This document shows, one piece after another, positions 44,619 through 52,401 of a stretch of 64,000 nucleotides of DNA. A program made the translations under genes and the position numbers. The stretch lies in contig JBGSHS010000211.1 in NCBI GenBank assembly GCA_041752115.1, positions 1-64,000 on the forward strand, read 5' to 3'. The notes below the pieces were generated by a model. That model did no database searches, was not told where the DNA came from, and was given only the letters and a program-made list of their open reading frames with translations. Source of the stretch: JAJRVM01 sp041752115. GTDB lineage: Bacteria; Planctomycetota; Planctomycetia; Pirellulales; Pirellulaceae. Positions within the stretch are counted from its first letter, which is position 1. Each line of letters begins with the position of its first letter.

Positions 44619-45392
44619 TTAATCGAGTTCCTGCACCCCGCCGCCACTGACGGTGAGTACTTGTCCGCTGATCCAAGTGGATGCCGGTGAAACCAGAAAG
44701 ACCGCCGCCGCTGCGATGTCAGTGCCTTCGCCTAACCGCCCGAGTGGCGTGTGCTTGAGCATGGCAGCCTCGACATTGGGTGTCAGGACCGTTGCCAAGG
44801 CAGCCGTGCGAATCGCCCCGGGTGCAATGGCGTTCACTCGAATGTTGTCTGGCCCCAGGTCGAACGCCATGTTTCTGGTCAGGTGATCGACGGCTGCCTT
44901 CGAAGCCCCATAGGAGCACATGCGTTGGTTCTTGTTCTGCCCCGCCATTGAACTGATGTTGATGATGGCTCCAACTCCAGCAGCCTTCATGTGTGGGGCA
45001 CAGAGTTGGCTCATGCGGAACACGGAGAACAGGTTTAGCTGGAAAGCCCGTTCGAAATCGCTCATGGGCATATCGAAAGGTCTCGGGCCACCGCCCCCGG
45101 CATTATTAACCAGAATGGTCAGCTTTCCGAGCTGCTGCACGGTCTGCTCAACTGTCGCACAGCGTTCAGATTCATTCGTCACGTCCAGCTTCAACGCCAA
45201 CGCTTGTCGACCCAACCTGCGGCACTCGGACGCCACTTTTTCCGCCTCATCCAAATTGAGGTCTGTGCAGGCAATATCCGCCCCGGCTTCGGCAAACATC
45301 AAGCAGATCGCCTTGCCGATACCTGCTCCTCCTCCTGTCACGAGAGCAATTTGTCCCCGCAGCGAAAACAATTCTTGAACCGGCATATTCAT
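44619..45392 (-). CDS. hdhA: Short-chain dehydrogenase, 7-alpha-hydroxysteroid-dehydrogenase-like
   Basis: 257 residues from ATG 45392. Classical SDR: TGGGAGIG (19-26), NNAG (96-99), catalytic Ser148, Tyr161 and Lys165 (SYGASKAA). The stretches NNAGGGGPRPFDMPMSDF and PGAIRTAALATVLTP and the C-terminal LTVSGGGVQELD are characteristic of E. coli-type HdhA. The fold binds NAD(P). A substrate in a free-living planctomycete is unlikely to be a bile acid, so the symbol denotes similarity only. A 45-codon upstream extension lacks a ribosome site and is not taken as coding. Confidence 0.8.
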   Translation of the reverse strand: MNMPVQELFSLRGQIALVTGGGAGIGKAICLMFAEAGADIACTDLNLDEAEKVASECRRLGRQALALKLDVTNESERCATVEQTVQQLGKLTILVNNAGGGGPRPFDMPMSDFERAFQLNLFSVFRMSQLCAPHMKAAGVGAIINISSMAGQNKNQRMCSYGASKAAVDHLTRNMAFDLGPDNIRVNAIAPGAIRTAALATVLTPNVEAAMLKHTPLGRLGEGTDIAAAAVFLVSPASTWISGQVLTVSGGGVQELD

Positions 45393-46010
45393 TTCTTCAT
45401 TAGGTGTGGAGGGAATGCGACCAGCCAATACTTCGTGACCGTAGACCGCGTGCTCGTTGCTTCTGTGGTTGCATGGCACCTCGGCATGGCGATGCCGCCG
45501 AGAGCCCTGCTTTTCCTTGTCCTTCAAGTCCCCGGAAACATTTCAACGCCCAACCATTGTCGCAGGAACACCACCACGGGGACAACCGGGATCACTGCCA
45601 GGACGGGCAACACGACGGCGAGCGGGTAATGCCAACCTCGATCAGCGACTCCGAGAGCTGGCCGCCGCTTCAAGACAGCTATTAGGGGTCGAACACCACT
45701 ACCGGCATTCCTCGCGAACAGCCTCTCCAATACTACTCTTGTAGAGTCAGCCAGCGAAGGTGGGGAGAAAGGGTGAGTCCCTTGCCATTTCAGTTGCTCT
45801 GATTCATCCCACGGGCCTGGGTGTCCGTTCTTTAGGCTGAGTTGGTCTGCGACCAAGGGAGCCCGCTGATACTGGTTCGCGGTAGATCCTCCGTGGTCGG
45901 AGTTAGTACACGATGTGGTCGAGCGTTGCTGGTTCGCAGGGGCAGGCATGACGCGCGCACAAAAAAGAGGGGTAACGATGTGCCCCTCAGAGGAGAACGT
46001 CTTCACATGA
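45393..46010. other. Gene-free stretch
   Basis: Between the SDR and the fasciclin gene. A minus-strand frame ends at 45524 with a hydrophobic segment (YPLAVVLPVLAVIPVVPVVV), but no start codon lies at its head. No repeat or RNA gene is seen. Confidence 0.45.
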
Positions 46011-46532
46011 CTAGTTGGGGAGAATTACCGAGTCAATCACATGGATCACGCCGTTGGACGCGGCAATGTCGGTTTTCACCACGTTCGCCCCGCCCACCTT
46101 CACCTTGCCGTCGGCGACAGCGATCTTCACCTTGGATCCCTCAACCGTCTTGGCACTCGACAGGTTGACCACGTCAGCAGCGGTCACTTTGCCAGGGACC
46201 ACGTGGTACGTGAGGATCTTGACAAGCTTCTCCTTGTTTTCCGGCTTCAGCAATTCCTCGACCGTTCCCTTGGGAAGTTTGGCAAACGCTTCGTCAGTCG
46301 GCGCGAACACCGTGAATGGCCCTTCTCCCTTCAGCGTCTCCACCAGTCCGCCCGCACCCAGAGCAGCAGCCAGCGTCTTGAAACTGCCAGCCGACACAGC
46401 CGTGTCCACGATATCTTTACTCTTCTTTGATGCCTGATTCTTTGATGCCTGACAGGATTCGCCCGCCATCAGCATGCCACCACTGATCAACGCCACTGCC
46501 ACAACCGCCGAGATCTTAGCGCCAAGTTTCAT
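46011..46532 (-). CDS. Secreted fasciclin-domain protein
   Basis: 173 residues from ATG 46532 with AGGAG six bases upstream. The signal peptide (KISAVVAVALISGGMLMAG) ends before a Cys, so a lipoprotein is possible. One fasciclin (FAS1) domain of about 130 residues: SFKTLAAALGAGGLVETLKG, then FTVFAPTDEAFAKLPKG (H1 box) and LTYHVVPGKVTA, ending in NGVIHVIDSVILP (H2 box). FAS1 domains mediate adhesion. In several bacteria fasciclin genes are induced by singlet oxygen or light together with ECF factors; the ECF/cobalamin switch lies 1.5 kb away. Confidence 0.85.
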   Translation of the reverse strand: MKLGAKISAVVAVALISGGMLMAGESCQASKNQASKKSKDIVDTAVSAGSFKTLAAALGAGGLVETLKGEGPFTVFAPTDEAFAKLPKGTVEELLKPENKEKLVKILTYHVVPGKVTAADVVNLSSAKTVEGSKVKIAVADGKVKVGGANVVKTDIAASNGVIHVIDSVILPN

Positions 46533-47138
46533 CTTCAACTCCTCGTAAAGAAAGCTCCCAGGGCGGCCACCCAGCCGCACTCGTTCAACCGTCTAACTCT
46601 CACTTCGCTGGGAAGTACGAGTCGGATTCAAACCGGCAAGTTTTTTGTGAATTTCTTCCGGATACCCGCGGTCGCACTCAGCGTGTTCGGTCACCCATTG
46701 CCATCTCCGCGGTCCTACGGCAGGTGGCGTCGGAAGGCCCCCTTCAGGACGGTGTTGCGAGCGACTCCGGCCATCGCCAAGAGGTTGATGAGGTGAAATC
46801 CTCGGGAAGGAGACACAGCGTGGGTCCTCGCTCCCGCCGTCACCGTCCGCCGTCGCGTCCTGGACGGCAAGAGAATCTGGTGGCAGATCTCTGAGTGTCC
46901 TCAAGCCATCGGAGCGGGGTGGACGTGATGAGGACGACAGCGGTTCTGAACCGCCTGCCGAAATCCGCTGCTGATAAGCCGAACTCCGCTAGCAGGTGGG
47001 TCCCTCATTCCCTGGGCCGAATTGATCCCTGGGCGGAAATTTCCCGCCGCTGGATGCATCCAGTTGTCCGCGTCGTGCGAAGACTTGGGTAGCGAGACGT
47101 GAACTAAAGACTACTCCCTTTTCAGCGAGTTACAGACC
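46533..47138. other. Gene-free stretch
   Basis: Divergent region between the fasciclin gene (minus) and the SOUL gene (plus). It should carry both promoters. Frames inside (46593-46904 minus, 46895-47092 plus) have atypical composition and no ribosome site. Confidence 0.45.
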
Positions 47139-47792
47139 ATGTGGAAACTGATAGCTTTGTCGAGCCTCTGTTGCATGACAGTCCTTGCCCTTCATGAGAT
47201 TCTCGCCAGCCGATCGGACGCTGCTGAATCGACGTCGCCAACCGGCGGAACCAGCGGGTCTGCGGAGTTTCAGCCGGTGATCGAGGCACCATTGCCCGCA
47301 GGCTTCCCGACTTACACCCCCGTAGGCAAGATCGAGCTGAAGCGTTATCCGAGCTATCGCAAGGCGGAGGCGTCCGGTCGGGTGGCGTTCTGGACTTTAT
47401 TCCAGCACATCAAACGGCAGGATATCGAAATGACGGCCCCGGTGGAGATGACGTATCAGACCGAGGGAGCGCCGGTAGGGCGAGAGCGTTCCATGGCCTT
47501 CCTGTATGGAGACAAGAATATTGGCTCAGCGGGGCAGAAGGGGAAAGTTGCCGTAATTGACGTTCCGGCTGCCACCGTGGTGAGCTTCGGCATGCGCGGC
47601 GCCCGTTCCGATCAAGCGATGAGTGACGGGGAGCAGAGGCTGAGAGACTGGCTCGAGCAGCACCAGAGTCAGTACGTGCAGGATGGTCCGGTGCGAGTGA
47701 TGGGCTACAACAGCCCCTTCGTGGAGCGCGACCGGCAGTTCTTTGAAGTGCAGATCCCCGTGCGAGAAGTGTCTAGTGCACTCGGCGATTAA
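47139..47792 (+). CDS. SOUL-family heme-binding protein, exported
   Basis: 217 residues from ATG 47139 with a signal peptide (LIALSSLCCMTVLALHEIL). SOUL core: GRVAFWTLFQHIKRQDIEMT, APVEMTYQ, a MAFLYGDKNIG strand, and VPAATVVSFGMRGARSDQ. SOUL/HBP proteins bind heme or tetrapyrroles with a hydrophobic pocket. Together with the fasciclin, ECF and cobalamin-binding genes nearby it suggests a tetrapyrrole/light or oxidative-stress response group. It is exported, so it would act in the periplasm. Confidence 0.8.
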   Translation: MWKLIALSSLCCMTVLALHEILASRSDAAESTSPTGGTSGSAEFQPVIEAPLPAGFPTYTPVGKIELKRYPSYRKAEASGRVAFWTLFQHIKRQDIEMTAPVEMTYQTEGAPVGRERSMAFLYGDKNIGSAGQKGKVAVIDVPAATVVSFGMRGARSDQAMSDGEQRLRDWLEQHQSQYVQDGPVRVMGYNSPFVERDRQFFEVQIPVREVSSALGD

Positions 47793-47989
47793 TCGAGCCG
47801 CATGCATCGTGCAGCGGGGCCACGCAGGGCGAACGACCGCAACTGCTCCAGTCAGGGAATTCAGCCGCTTGACAGCTCCGCGGACGCGTCGGGGCCCCTG
47901 CTCCGCGTGATGGACGCCCGAGACCTGCAGGAGTAGACTGGGATCGCTGGAGATGAGGTCTGCGTTTGGACCTCGTTCATGGCGCCAGG

Positions 47990-48562
47990 ATGTGGCAGGA
48001 TCTTGCAGTGGCTCTGACTATCCTCGAACGGATCGCGGCGGGCGATGCCCAAGCTGTCGATCAGTGCTTCGACCAGTACGGAGGGCTGATCTGGTCTCTG
48101 GCCCGCCGTTATTCTCCGGTCTACGCCGACGCGGAGGATGCCGTGCAAGAGATTTTGCTGGGTGTGTGGCGCAGCGCGTCTCGCTTCGATCCTCAAGTAG
48201 CTTCCGAAGCGGCCTTCATCACGATGATCGCGAAACGGCGACTGATCGATCGCCTCCGCAGGCGAAGTGGCGGAATCGATACTGTTCCGATGGAAGAAGA
48301 ACTACCCCTTCATGTGCGATCGGCGTCCGATGCGCTCGAAGTGCAGGAGGAAGCCGCACGCGTGCAGGCTGTCGTGGATCAACTGCGTGATGAGGAGCGT
48401 CGCGTGCTGAGAATGTCGTTGATGGATGGCTTAACACACAGTGAGATCTCACAGGCCACGCGCCTGCCGTTGGGCACCGTGAAGACCCACGCCCGCCGTG
48501 GCCTGAGTCGACTTCGAGAAATGTTGGGGGCCAACGCCCCTTCTGAGAATTCGGGTGACTGA
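47990..48562 (+). CDS. ECF sigma factor coupled to a cobalamin-binding protein
   Basis: 190 residues from ATG 47990 (TTG 47966 with GAGGT before it is an alternative). Region 2: LIWSLARRYSPVYADAEDAV, QEILLGVWR, AFITMIAKRRLIDRLRRR. Region 4: QLRDEERRVLRMSLMDGLTH, SEISQATRLPLGTVKTHARR, a standard helix-turn-helix. It is close in style to SigK/ECF19-like factors. Its stop is directly followed by the ATG of the cobalamin-binding gene, so they are translationally coupled. In ECF systems the coupled gene normally encodes the anti-sigma factor, so the partner is likely to control it. Confidence 0.85.
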   Translation: MWQDLAVALTILERIAAGDAQAVDQCFDQYGGLIWSLARRYSPVYADAEDAVQEILLGVWRSASRFDPQVASEAAFITMIAKRRLIDRLRRRSGGIDTVPMEEELPLHVRSASDALEVQEEAARVQAVVDQLRDEERRVLRMSLMDGLTHSEISQATRLPLGTVKTHARRGLSRLREMLGANAPSENSGD

Positions 48563-49630
48563 ATGATGAACCAGACAGATCCCATCGCCGCGACCATGCT
48601 ACGAAACGGGGCCCTGGGCTTGGCTGGATATGCTACCCGCGATTTGCTGGAGTCTGCTCCCGATCTGAAGTCATTTGAGTTGCTCGCGTTTGCGAGTTGG
48701 CGGGGAGTATTGCGCGATTGCATCGAGGACTTGGCTGCGGCTCTCGCGGTGGGGAAACCGAACTTCTTTGCAACACACGTCGCGTGGCTGCAGAGCCTGC
48801 TGACTTCGCGAGGCCTGCCGCCCACAGCGGTCCGCTCCGCCGTCCTGTGCCTGGCCAAAGTGCTTGAGGCCGAACTGCCCCCGGAGCTGGGAGCCCGCGC
48901 TGCGGGCGTGTGCCACGAGGCACTTCGGGACTTGCCGCTGGCGGTGCCTGAGGCCTCCAGCTTTCTGCACGCCGATACGCCGCATGGTCGATTGGCAGCC
49001 AGTTATCTGCTCGCGCTGCTGGAAGGGGATCGAGCTCGTGCCAGTCGCCTGATCATGGACGCCGTAGCAGCCGGTACCACGATACCGGAACTCTGCTTGC
49101 GCGTGCTGTTGCCTGCGCAGCGGGAGGTGGGACGCATGTGGCAGCATAATGAAGTCGGCGCGGCCGAGGAGCACTTCGCAACCGCCACAACCAGCATGAT
49201 GCTGGCCCAGCTGCGAGTGCGTACCCTCGTTCCACGGCCCAACGGCAAAACGGTGTTGGCCGCCTCCGTGATGGGTGACCAGCACGATGTCGGGCTCCAG
49301 GTGGTGGCCGATTTTTTCGAAATGGACGGCTGGAGAGTCATCCATCTCGGACGTGATATGCCGATCCCGGATCTGGTCCAAGCGGTCGAGGCCTACCGGC
49401 CTGATTTGCTGGCGCTTTCTGTGTCCCTTCACTCGCAGCTCCCCACCCTGAGCGAGACCATTCGGGCGGTGCGAGATGGTGAACACGGTGCATTGGTGAA
49501 AATCCTCGTTGGAGGAGGGGCGTTTGGTGACATGCCAGATCTCGCTGTGTCACTCGGCGCCGACGGATTTGCCGCCGACCCGCCTGCCGCCGTCGAGCAA
49601 GGCAATCTGCTGGTGTGCGGCACCACATGA
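48563..49630 (+). CDS. CarH/AerR-like cobalamin-binding photoreceptor, putative anti-sigma partner
   Basis: 355 residues starting at the base after the sigma-factor stop. The C-terminal two thirds are a helical B12-binding module (about 135-225) plus a Rossmann-like B12 domain (228-350). Light-sensor marks are present: Trp193 and Glu203-His204, exactly the W-x9-EH motif that caps adenosylcobalamin in CarH, and the base-off motif DQHDVG (Asp239, His241, Gly244), then SVSLH and VGGGA. The first 130 residues replace the MerR DNA-binding domain of CarH with an unknown helical domain (FASWRGVLRDCIEDLAAA), so the output is not DNA binding. Gene position suggests that it holds the ECF factor inactive in the dark; this is inferred. 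Confidence 0.8.
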   Translation: MMNQTDPIAATMLRNGALGLAGYATRDLLESAPDLKSFELLAFASWRGVLRDCIEDLAAALAVGKPNFFATHVAWLQSLLTSRGLPPTAVRSAVLCLAKVLEAELPPELGARAAGVCHEALRDLPLAVPEASSFLHADTPHGRLAASYLLALLEGDRARASRLIMDAVAAGTTIPELCLRVLLPAQREVGRMWQHNEVGAAEEHFATATTSMMLAQLRVRTLVPRPNGKTVLAASVMGDQHDVGLQVVADFFEMDGWRVIHLGRDMPIPDLVQAVEAYRPDLLALSVSLHSQLPTLSETIRAVRDGEHGALVKILVGGGAFGDMPDLAVSLGADGFAADPPAAVEQGNLLVCGTT

Positions 49631-49790
49631 TCATGCCACCTTTCACCTTCTCTCCAACGACTGACGTGCGGAGCCAGAACGAGACAGCCGCATTCTACCG
49701 AGCAGCGAGTTGGAGGTGGTAAAATGGCATGGCGAATTCTCCCCTACACTTTTTGGAGGCATTGCGAAGGACGATTAGGCCGGTCAACCT

Positions 49791-50444
49791 ATGAAGCTCA
49801 CGCCAACCCACATCCAAACCGCCCGCCGTCACCTGCGGGCTGCCGACCCGGTAATGCGGTCCATGATCGATGCCGTGGGGCCGTACACCCTGCGTTTCGA
49901 AAGGAACCGCTTCGGCATGTTGGTCCGCTCCATCGTCTCCCAGCAAATCTCGACCATCGCTGCCCGAGCGATCCGCAAACGATTGCTGGACCTTGCTGGT
50001 CCCGAGGGGCTGACGGCAGCCAACCTTGCCCGATCCACCATCGACGAATTGCGGTCGGTGGGATTGTCGCAGCAGAAGGCAGCCTACATTGCGGATCTGT
50101 CGTGCAAAGTTCGTGAGGGAGTCGTGGATCTGCGGGGACTCGGGCGACTATCCGATGAACGAGTGGTCGAGGCACTAACCCAGGTCAAGGGAATCGGTCG
50201 TTGGACCGCTCAGATGTTCCTGATTTTCGCCTTGGGGCGTCCCGACGTGTTCCCGCATGACGACCTGGGCGTGAGGACCGCCATTCGTGATCGCTACGGG
50301 TTGGGCGATCTGCCCGACAAAAAGACCAGCTTGAATATTGCCGCTCCCTGGCGACCCTACGCCTCCGTGGCAAGTTGGTACTGCTGGCGGGTTCTGGATC
50401 TGGCTCGGAACACGGAGACGGTGGCGAAGGGGTATCCGACATAG
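49791..50444 (+). CDS. AlkA-like DNA-3-methyladenine glycosylase (HhH-GPD)
   Basis: 217 residues from ATG 49791. HhH-GPD superfamily: FGMLVRSIVSQQISTIAARA, VGLSQQKAAYIADLS, hairpin QVKGIGRWTAQMFLIFALGR and the catalytic Asp at 157/158 in VFPHDDLGV. No iron-sulphur cysteines follow, in keeping with AlkA rather than Nth/MutY. It removes alkylated bases from DNA in base excision repair. The macro-domain gene begins eight bases downstream, so both are probably cotranscribed. Confidence 0.85.
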   Translation: MKLTPTHIQTARRHLRAADPVMRSMIDAVGPYTLRFERNRFGMLVRSIVSQQISTIAARAIRKRLLDLAGPEGLTAANLARSTIDELRSVGLSQQKAAYIADLSCKVREGVVDLRGLGRLSDERVVEALTQVKGIGRWTAQMFLIFALGRPDVFPHDDLGVRTAIRDRYGLGDLPDKKTSLNIAAPWRPYASVASWYCWRVLDLARNTETVAKGYPT

Positions 50445-50452
50445 GTGGTAGC

Positions 50453-50920
50453 ATGGTTTTTCATATCGTCCAAGGCGATCTCCTCGACCAGGATGTTGAC
50501 GTGATCGTCAACGCCTGGAACCGAAACATCATCCCGTGGTGGCTCTTGCTGCCGCAGGGAGTCTCCGGGGCAATCAAACGGCGTGGCGGAACTGGTCCCT
50601 TCAAGGAACTCCGCAAGCACGGTTCGATCCCGCTGGGCGGTGCCGTGTTGACCTCGGCTGGTCGGTTGCCGTTCAAGGCGATCATCCACGTCGCCGGGAT
50701 CAACATGTTCTGGCGGGCGTCCGAATGGTCGATTCGGCAGAGCGTTCGCAATGCGATAGGTTTAGCACACGAAAAGGGATTTCACTCCATCGCCTTTCCA
50801 CTGATCGGTGCCGGATCGGGCGGTTTCAACCAGCAGCGAGCCAAGGCGATCATGGAGGATGAATTGGGTAAGATCGAGTCCACGATGGAGATCAAGTTGA
50901 TCGTGTTCAAGATCGGATAA
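50453..50920 (+). CDS. Macro-domain protein (ADP-ribose binding or hydrolysis)
   Basis: 155 residues; ATG 50453 with AGGTGG directly upstream. Macro fold: VQGDLLDQDVDVIVNAWNRN, GGAVLTSAGRLPFKAIIHVA and PLIGAGSGGFN (the ADP-ribose phosphate loop). VNAWN has Ala-Trp-Asn in place of the usual AAN, and the GG-V-x-AI box is altered (QGVSGAIKRRGG), so binding details may differ. Coupling to an alkylation-repair glycosylase suggests removal of ADP-ribose from DNA or protein after damage, which fits DarG- or ALC1-like roles by analogy. Confidence 0.8.
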   Translation: MVFHIVQGDLLDQDVDVIVNAWNRNIIPWWLLLPQGVSGAIKRRGGTGPFKELRKHGSIPLGGAVLTSAGRLPFKAIIHVAGINMFWRASEWSIRQSVRNAIGLAHEKGFHSIAFPLIGAGSGGFNQQRAKAIMEDELGKIESTMEIKLIVFKIG

Positions 50921-50952
50921 GTTGGGGACGTACATGGAACAGACGCGGGAAG

Positions 50953-51522
50953 ATGACCGAGCGTAAAGGATTGAGAGCCTCATCGATGAGAAAGAAGAAA
51001 CAGACCGACCAACCTCGCAAGATGTCCGAGATCGTGAAGGAGATGCTGGAAGTCCTGCTCCGTAATCCGAAAGCAGTTCCCTCATCAGAAGCGTCCCATG
51101 TGGCGATGTTCTTCGCCAATGTCGCCTGGAACGAGTGCGTTGGGCTGGGTGCCGAGCGGAAAGCCTGTCGTAACGTGTGGCAGACCATCGAAGCGGAGAA
51201 CCCTGATCTGTGGGACGAACTGAAATCGAAAGACATCGACGCCATGATTGATGAACTTGTGGAGTATAAGATGGCTCATTTCCCCGACGACCGGCGACGA
51301 ATTCTCACCTGCGGCAGTACTCCGCAAGGGACGATCCGGGTCGAATGGCTGCCGCCCGCCGCTCCTGGTGTGGACGCCAAGCAGGAAATGCAGCTTTACG
51401 GGATGGTTCGTGGGGGACTCAAGGACGAGGCCATCCGCTTCTTGAAGAAGACCCGTAAGATGTCGCAGAATGAAGCTGTGATGGAAGTGGCGAAGATCAG
51501 CAGGCAGTTCGGGATGGTGTGA
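50953..51522 (+). CDS. Hypothetical protein of the repair gene row
   Basis: 189 residues from ATG 50953. A Lys/Arg-rich N-terminus is followed by a helical domain (MSEIVKEMLEVLLRNPKAVP, SHVAMFFANVAWNECVGLG) and a short beta stretch (RRILTCGSTPQGTIRVEWLP), with a helical end (GGLKDEAIRFLKKTRKMSQN). No signal or membrane helix. Family unknown to me, though similar sequences are common in planctomycetes. Co-oriented with the macro-domain gene, 32 bases downstream. Confidence 0.6.
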   Translation: MTERKGLRASSMRKKKQTDQPRKMSEIVKEMLEVLLRNPKAVPSSEASHVAMFFANVAWNECVGLGAERKACRNVWQTIEAENPDLWDELKSKDIDAMIDELVEYKMAHFPDDRRRILTCGSTPQGTIRVEWLPPAAPGVDAKQEMQLYGMVRGGLKDEAIRFLKKTRKMSQNEAVMEVAKISRQFGMV

Positions 51523-51546
51523 TCCACATGACGCTACCTTCCGAGG

Positions 51547-51723
51547 TTGATTACCGCAGTCCTCCTGCCATTCAACGGCAGGATCATCTACGACGGCTTG
51601 GTGTCGGGGTACAACATCACGTTCGGCGGCGGCATCACGAGGTCGCTCAACGAGGATTATAGAGAGGCGAAAAGGGCGTTCGGAATTATTACTTCGCTCG
51701 GTAGCCAACCGGCAGTACCGCCC
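51547..51723 (+). pseudogene. Orphan C-terminal tail of a planctomycete protein
   Basis: The frame reads ITAVLLPFNGRIIYDGLVSG and NITFGGGITRSLNEDYREAK, ending in a GIITSL motif. This is the characteristic end of a widespread planctomycete hypothetical family ('V-L-L-P-F-x-G-x-I-x-Y-D-G-L'). No body of that family precedes it. The frame runs without a stop into the DUF6398 gene at 51724, either as an accidental fusion or as non-translated sequence. Confidence 0.45.
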
Positions 51724-52296
51724 ATGAAACCGAAGAAGACCAGCAGGAAATCTGGCAAGGCTCAGTCGACGGCCAGCAGCCGATCAGCTTCCGGCGAGGC
51801 GAAAGCCATCGCTGAGGAATTGATGAAGATGACAGATGCCTTCTGCAAGGAGTTCCTCAACGAGGAGTATGCTGACCTGTGCCGCAAACTGGCGGAAACC
51901 TTGGCTCGCAAGCGTCCTTCGCCGCTCCTGCAAGGAAGATTGGAGACTTGGGCCTGCGGGATCGTGCGAACTATCGGATGGGTCAACTATCTGGATGATC
52001 GAAGTCAACAGCCTCACCTGAAGCTGCCTTTCATCGACCGGGCATTCGGGGTAGCGGAAAGCACTGGACAGGGCAAGTCGAAAGCCATTCGGACCATGCT
52101 GAAGATTCGGACCTTCGATCCCAAGTGGACACTGCCCAGTCGTATGGACGAGAACCCAATGGTGTGGACGTTGGAAGTCAACGGCTTCCCGATGGACATC
52201 CGCAACGCCCCACGCGAACTTCAAGAAGCGGCTTTTGCCAAGGGGCTGATCCCTTACATCCCCGCAGATCGGGCCGGGGCGGGTGATGACAATTGA
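51724..52296 (+). CDS. DUF6398-domain protein
   Basis: 190 residues from ATG 51724; the frame is open back to 51547 through an orphan tail. A Lys/Ser-rich N-terminal 25 residues is followed by the DUF6398 domain: DAFCKEFLNEEYADLCRKLA, LARKRPSPLLQGRLETWACG, IVRTIGWVNYLDD. The rest is WTLPSRMDENPMVWTLEVNG, FPMDIRNAPRELQEAAFAKG. Cytoplasmic, function unknown. Homologues are frequent in planctomycete accessory DNA. No ribosome site is clear at 51724, so the start is uncertain. Confidence 0.65.
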   Translation: MKPKKTSRKSGKAQSTASSRSASGEAKAIAEELMKMTDAFCKEFLNEEYADLCRKLAETLARKRPSPLLQGRLETWACGIVRTIGWVNYLDDRSQQPHLKLPFIDRAFGVAESTGQGKSKAIRTMLKIRTFDPKWTLPSRMDENPMVWTLEVNGFPMDIRNAPRELQEAAFAKGLIPYIPADRAGAGDDN

Positions 52297-52337
52297 CGAA
52301 CACATCCCTGACATGCCAACATCGGTAGATGCACAAC

Positions 52338-52397
52338 ATGACGATCAAATGCCCGCAGTGTAGAGCCGAATACGACCTGACCCTCTTCACGTTTGTC
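52338..52397 (+). pseudogene. Broken N-terminus of a zinc-ribbon protein
   Basis: ATG 52338 opens MTIKCPQCRAEYDLTLFTF, the start of a common planctomycete ribbon family ('CPxCxAEYDxTLFxFG...CxCG'). The second CxC is missing because the convergent glycosidase gene ends at 52402. The break lies near 52395. Confidence 0.45.
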
Positions 52398-52401
52398 CTC
52401 G

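Noticed and set aside
45404..46006. Genes between the SDR and fasciclin genes
   Set aside because: One frame has a hydrophobic stretch but no start codon; others are repetitive or Arg/Pro-rich.
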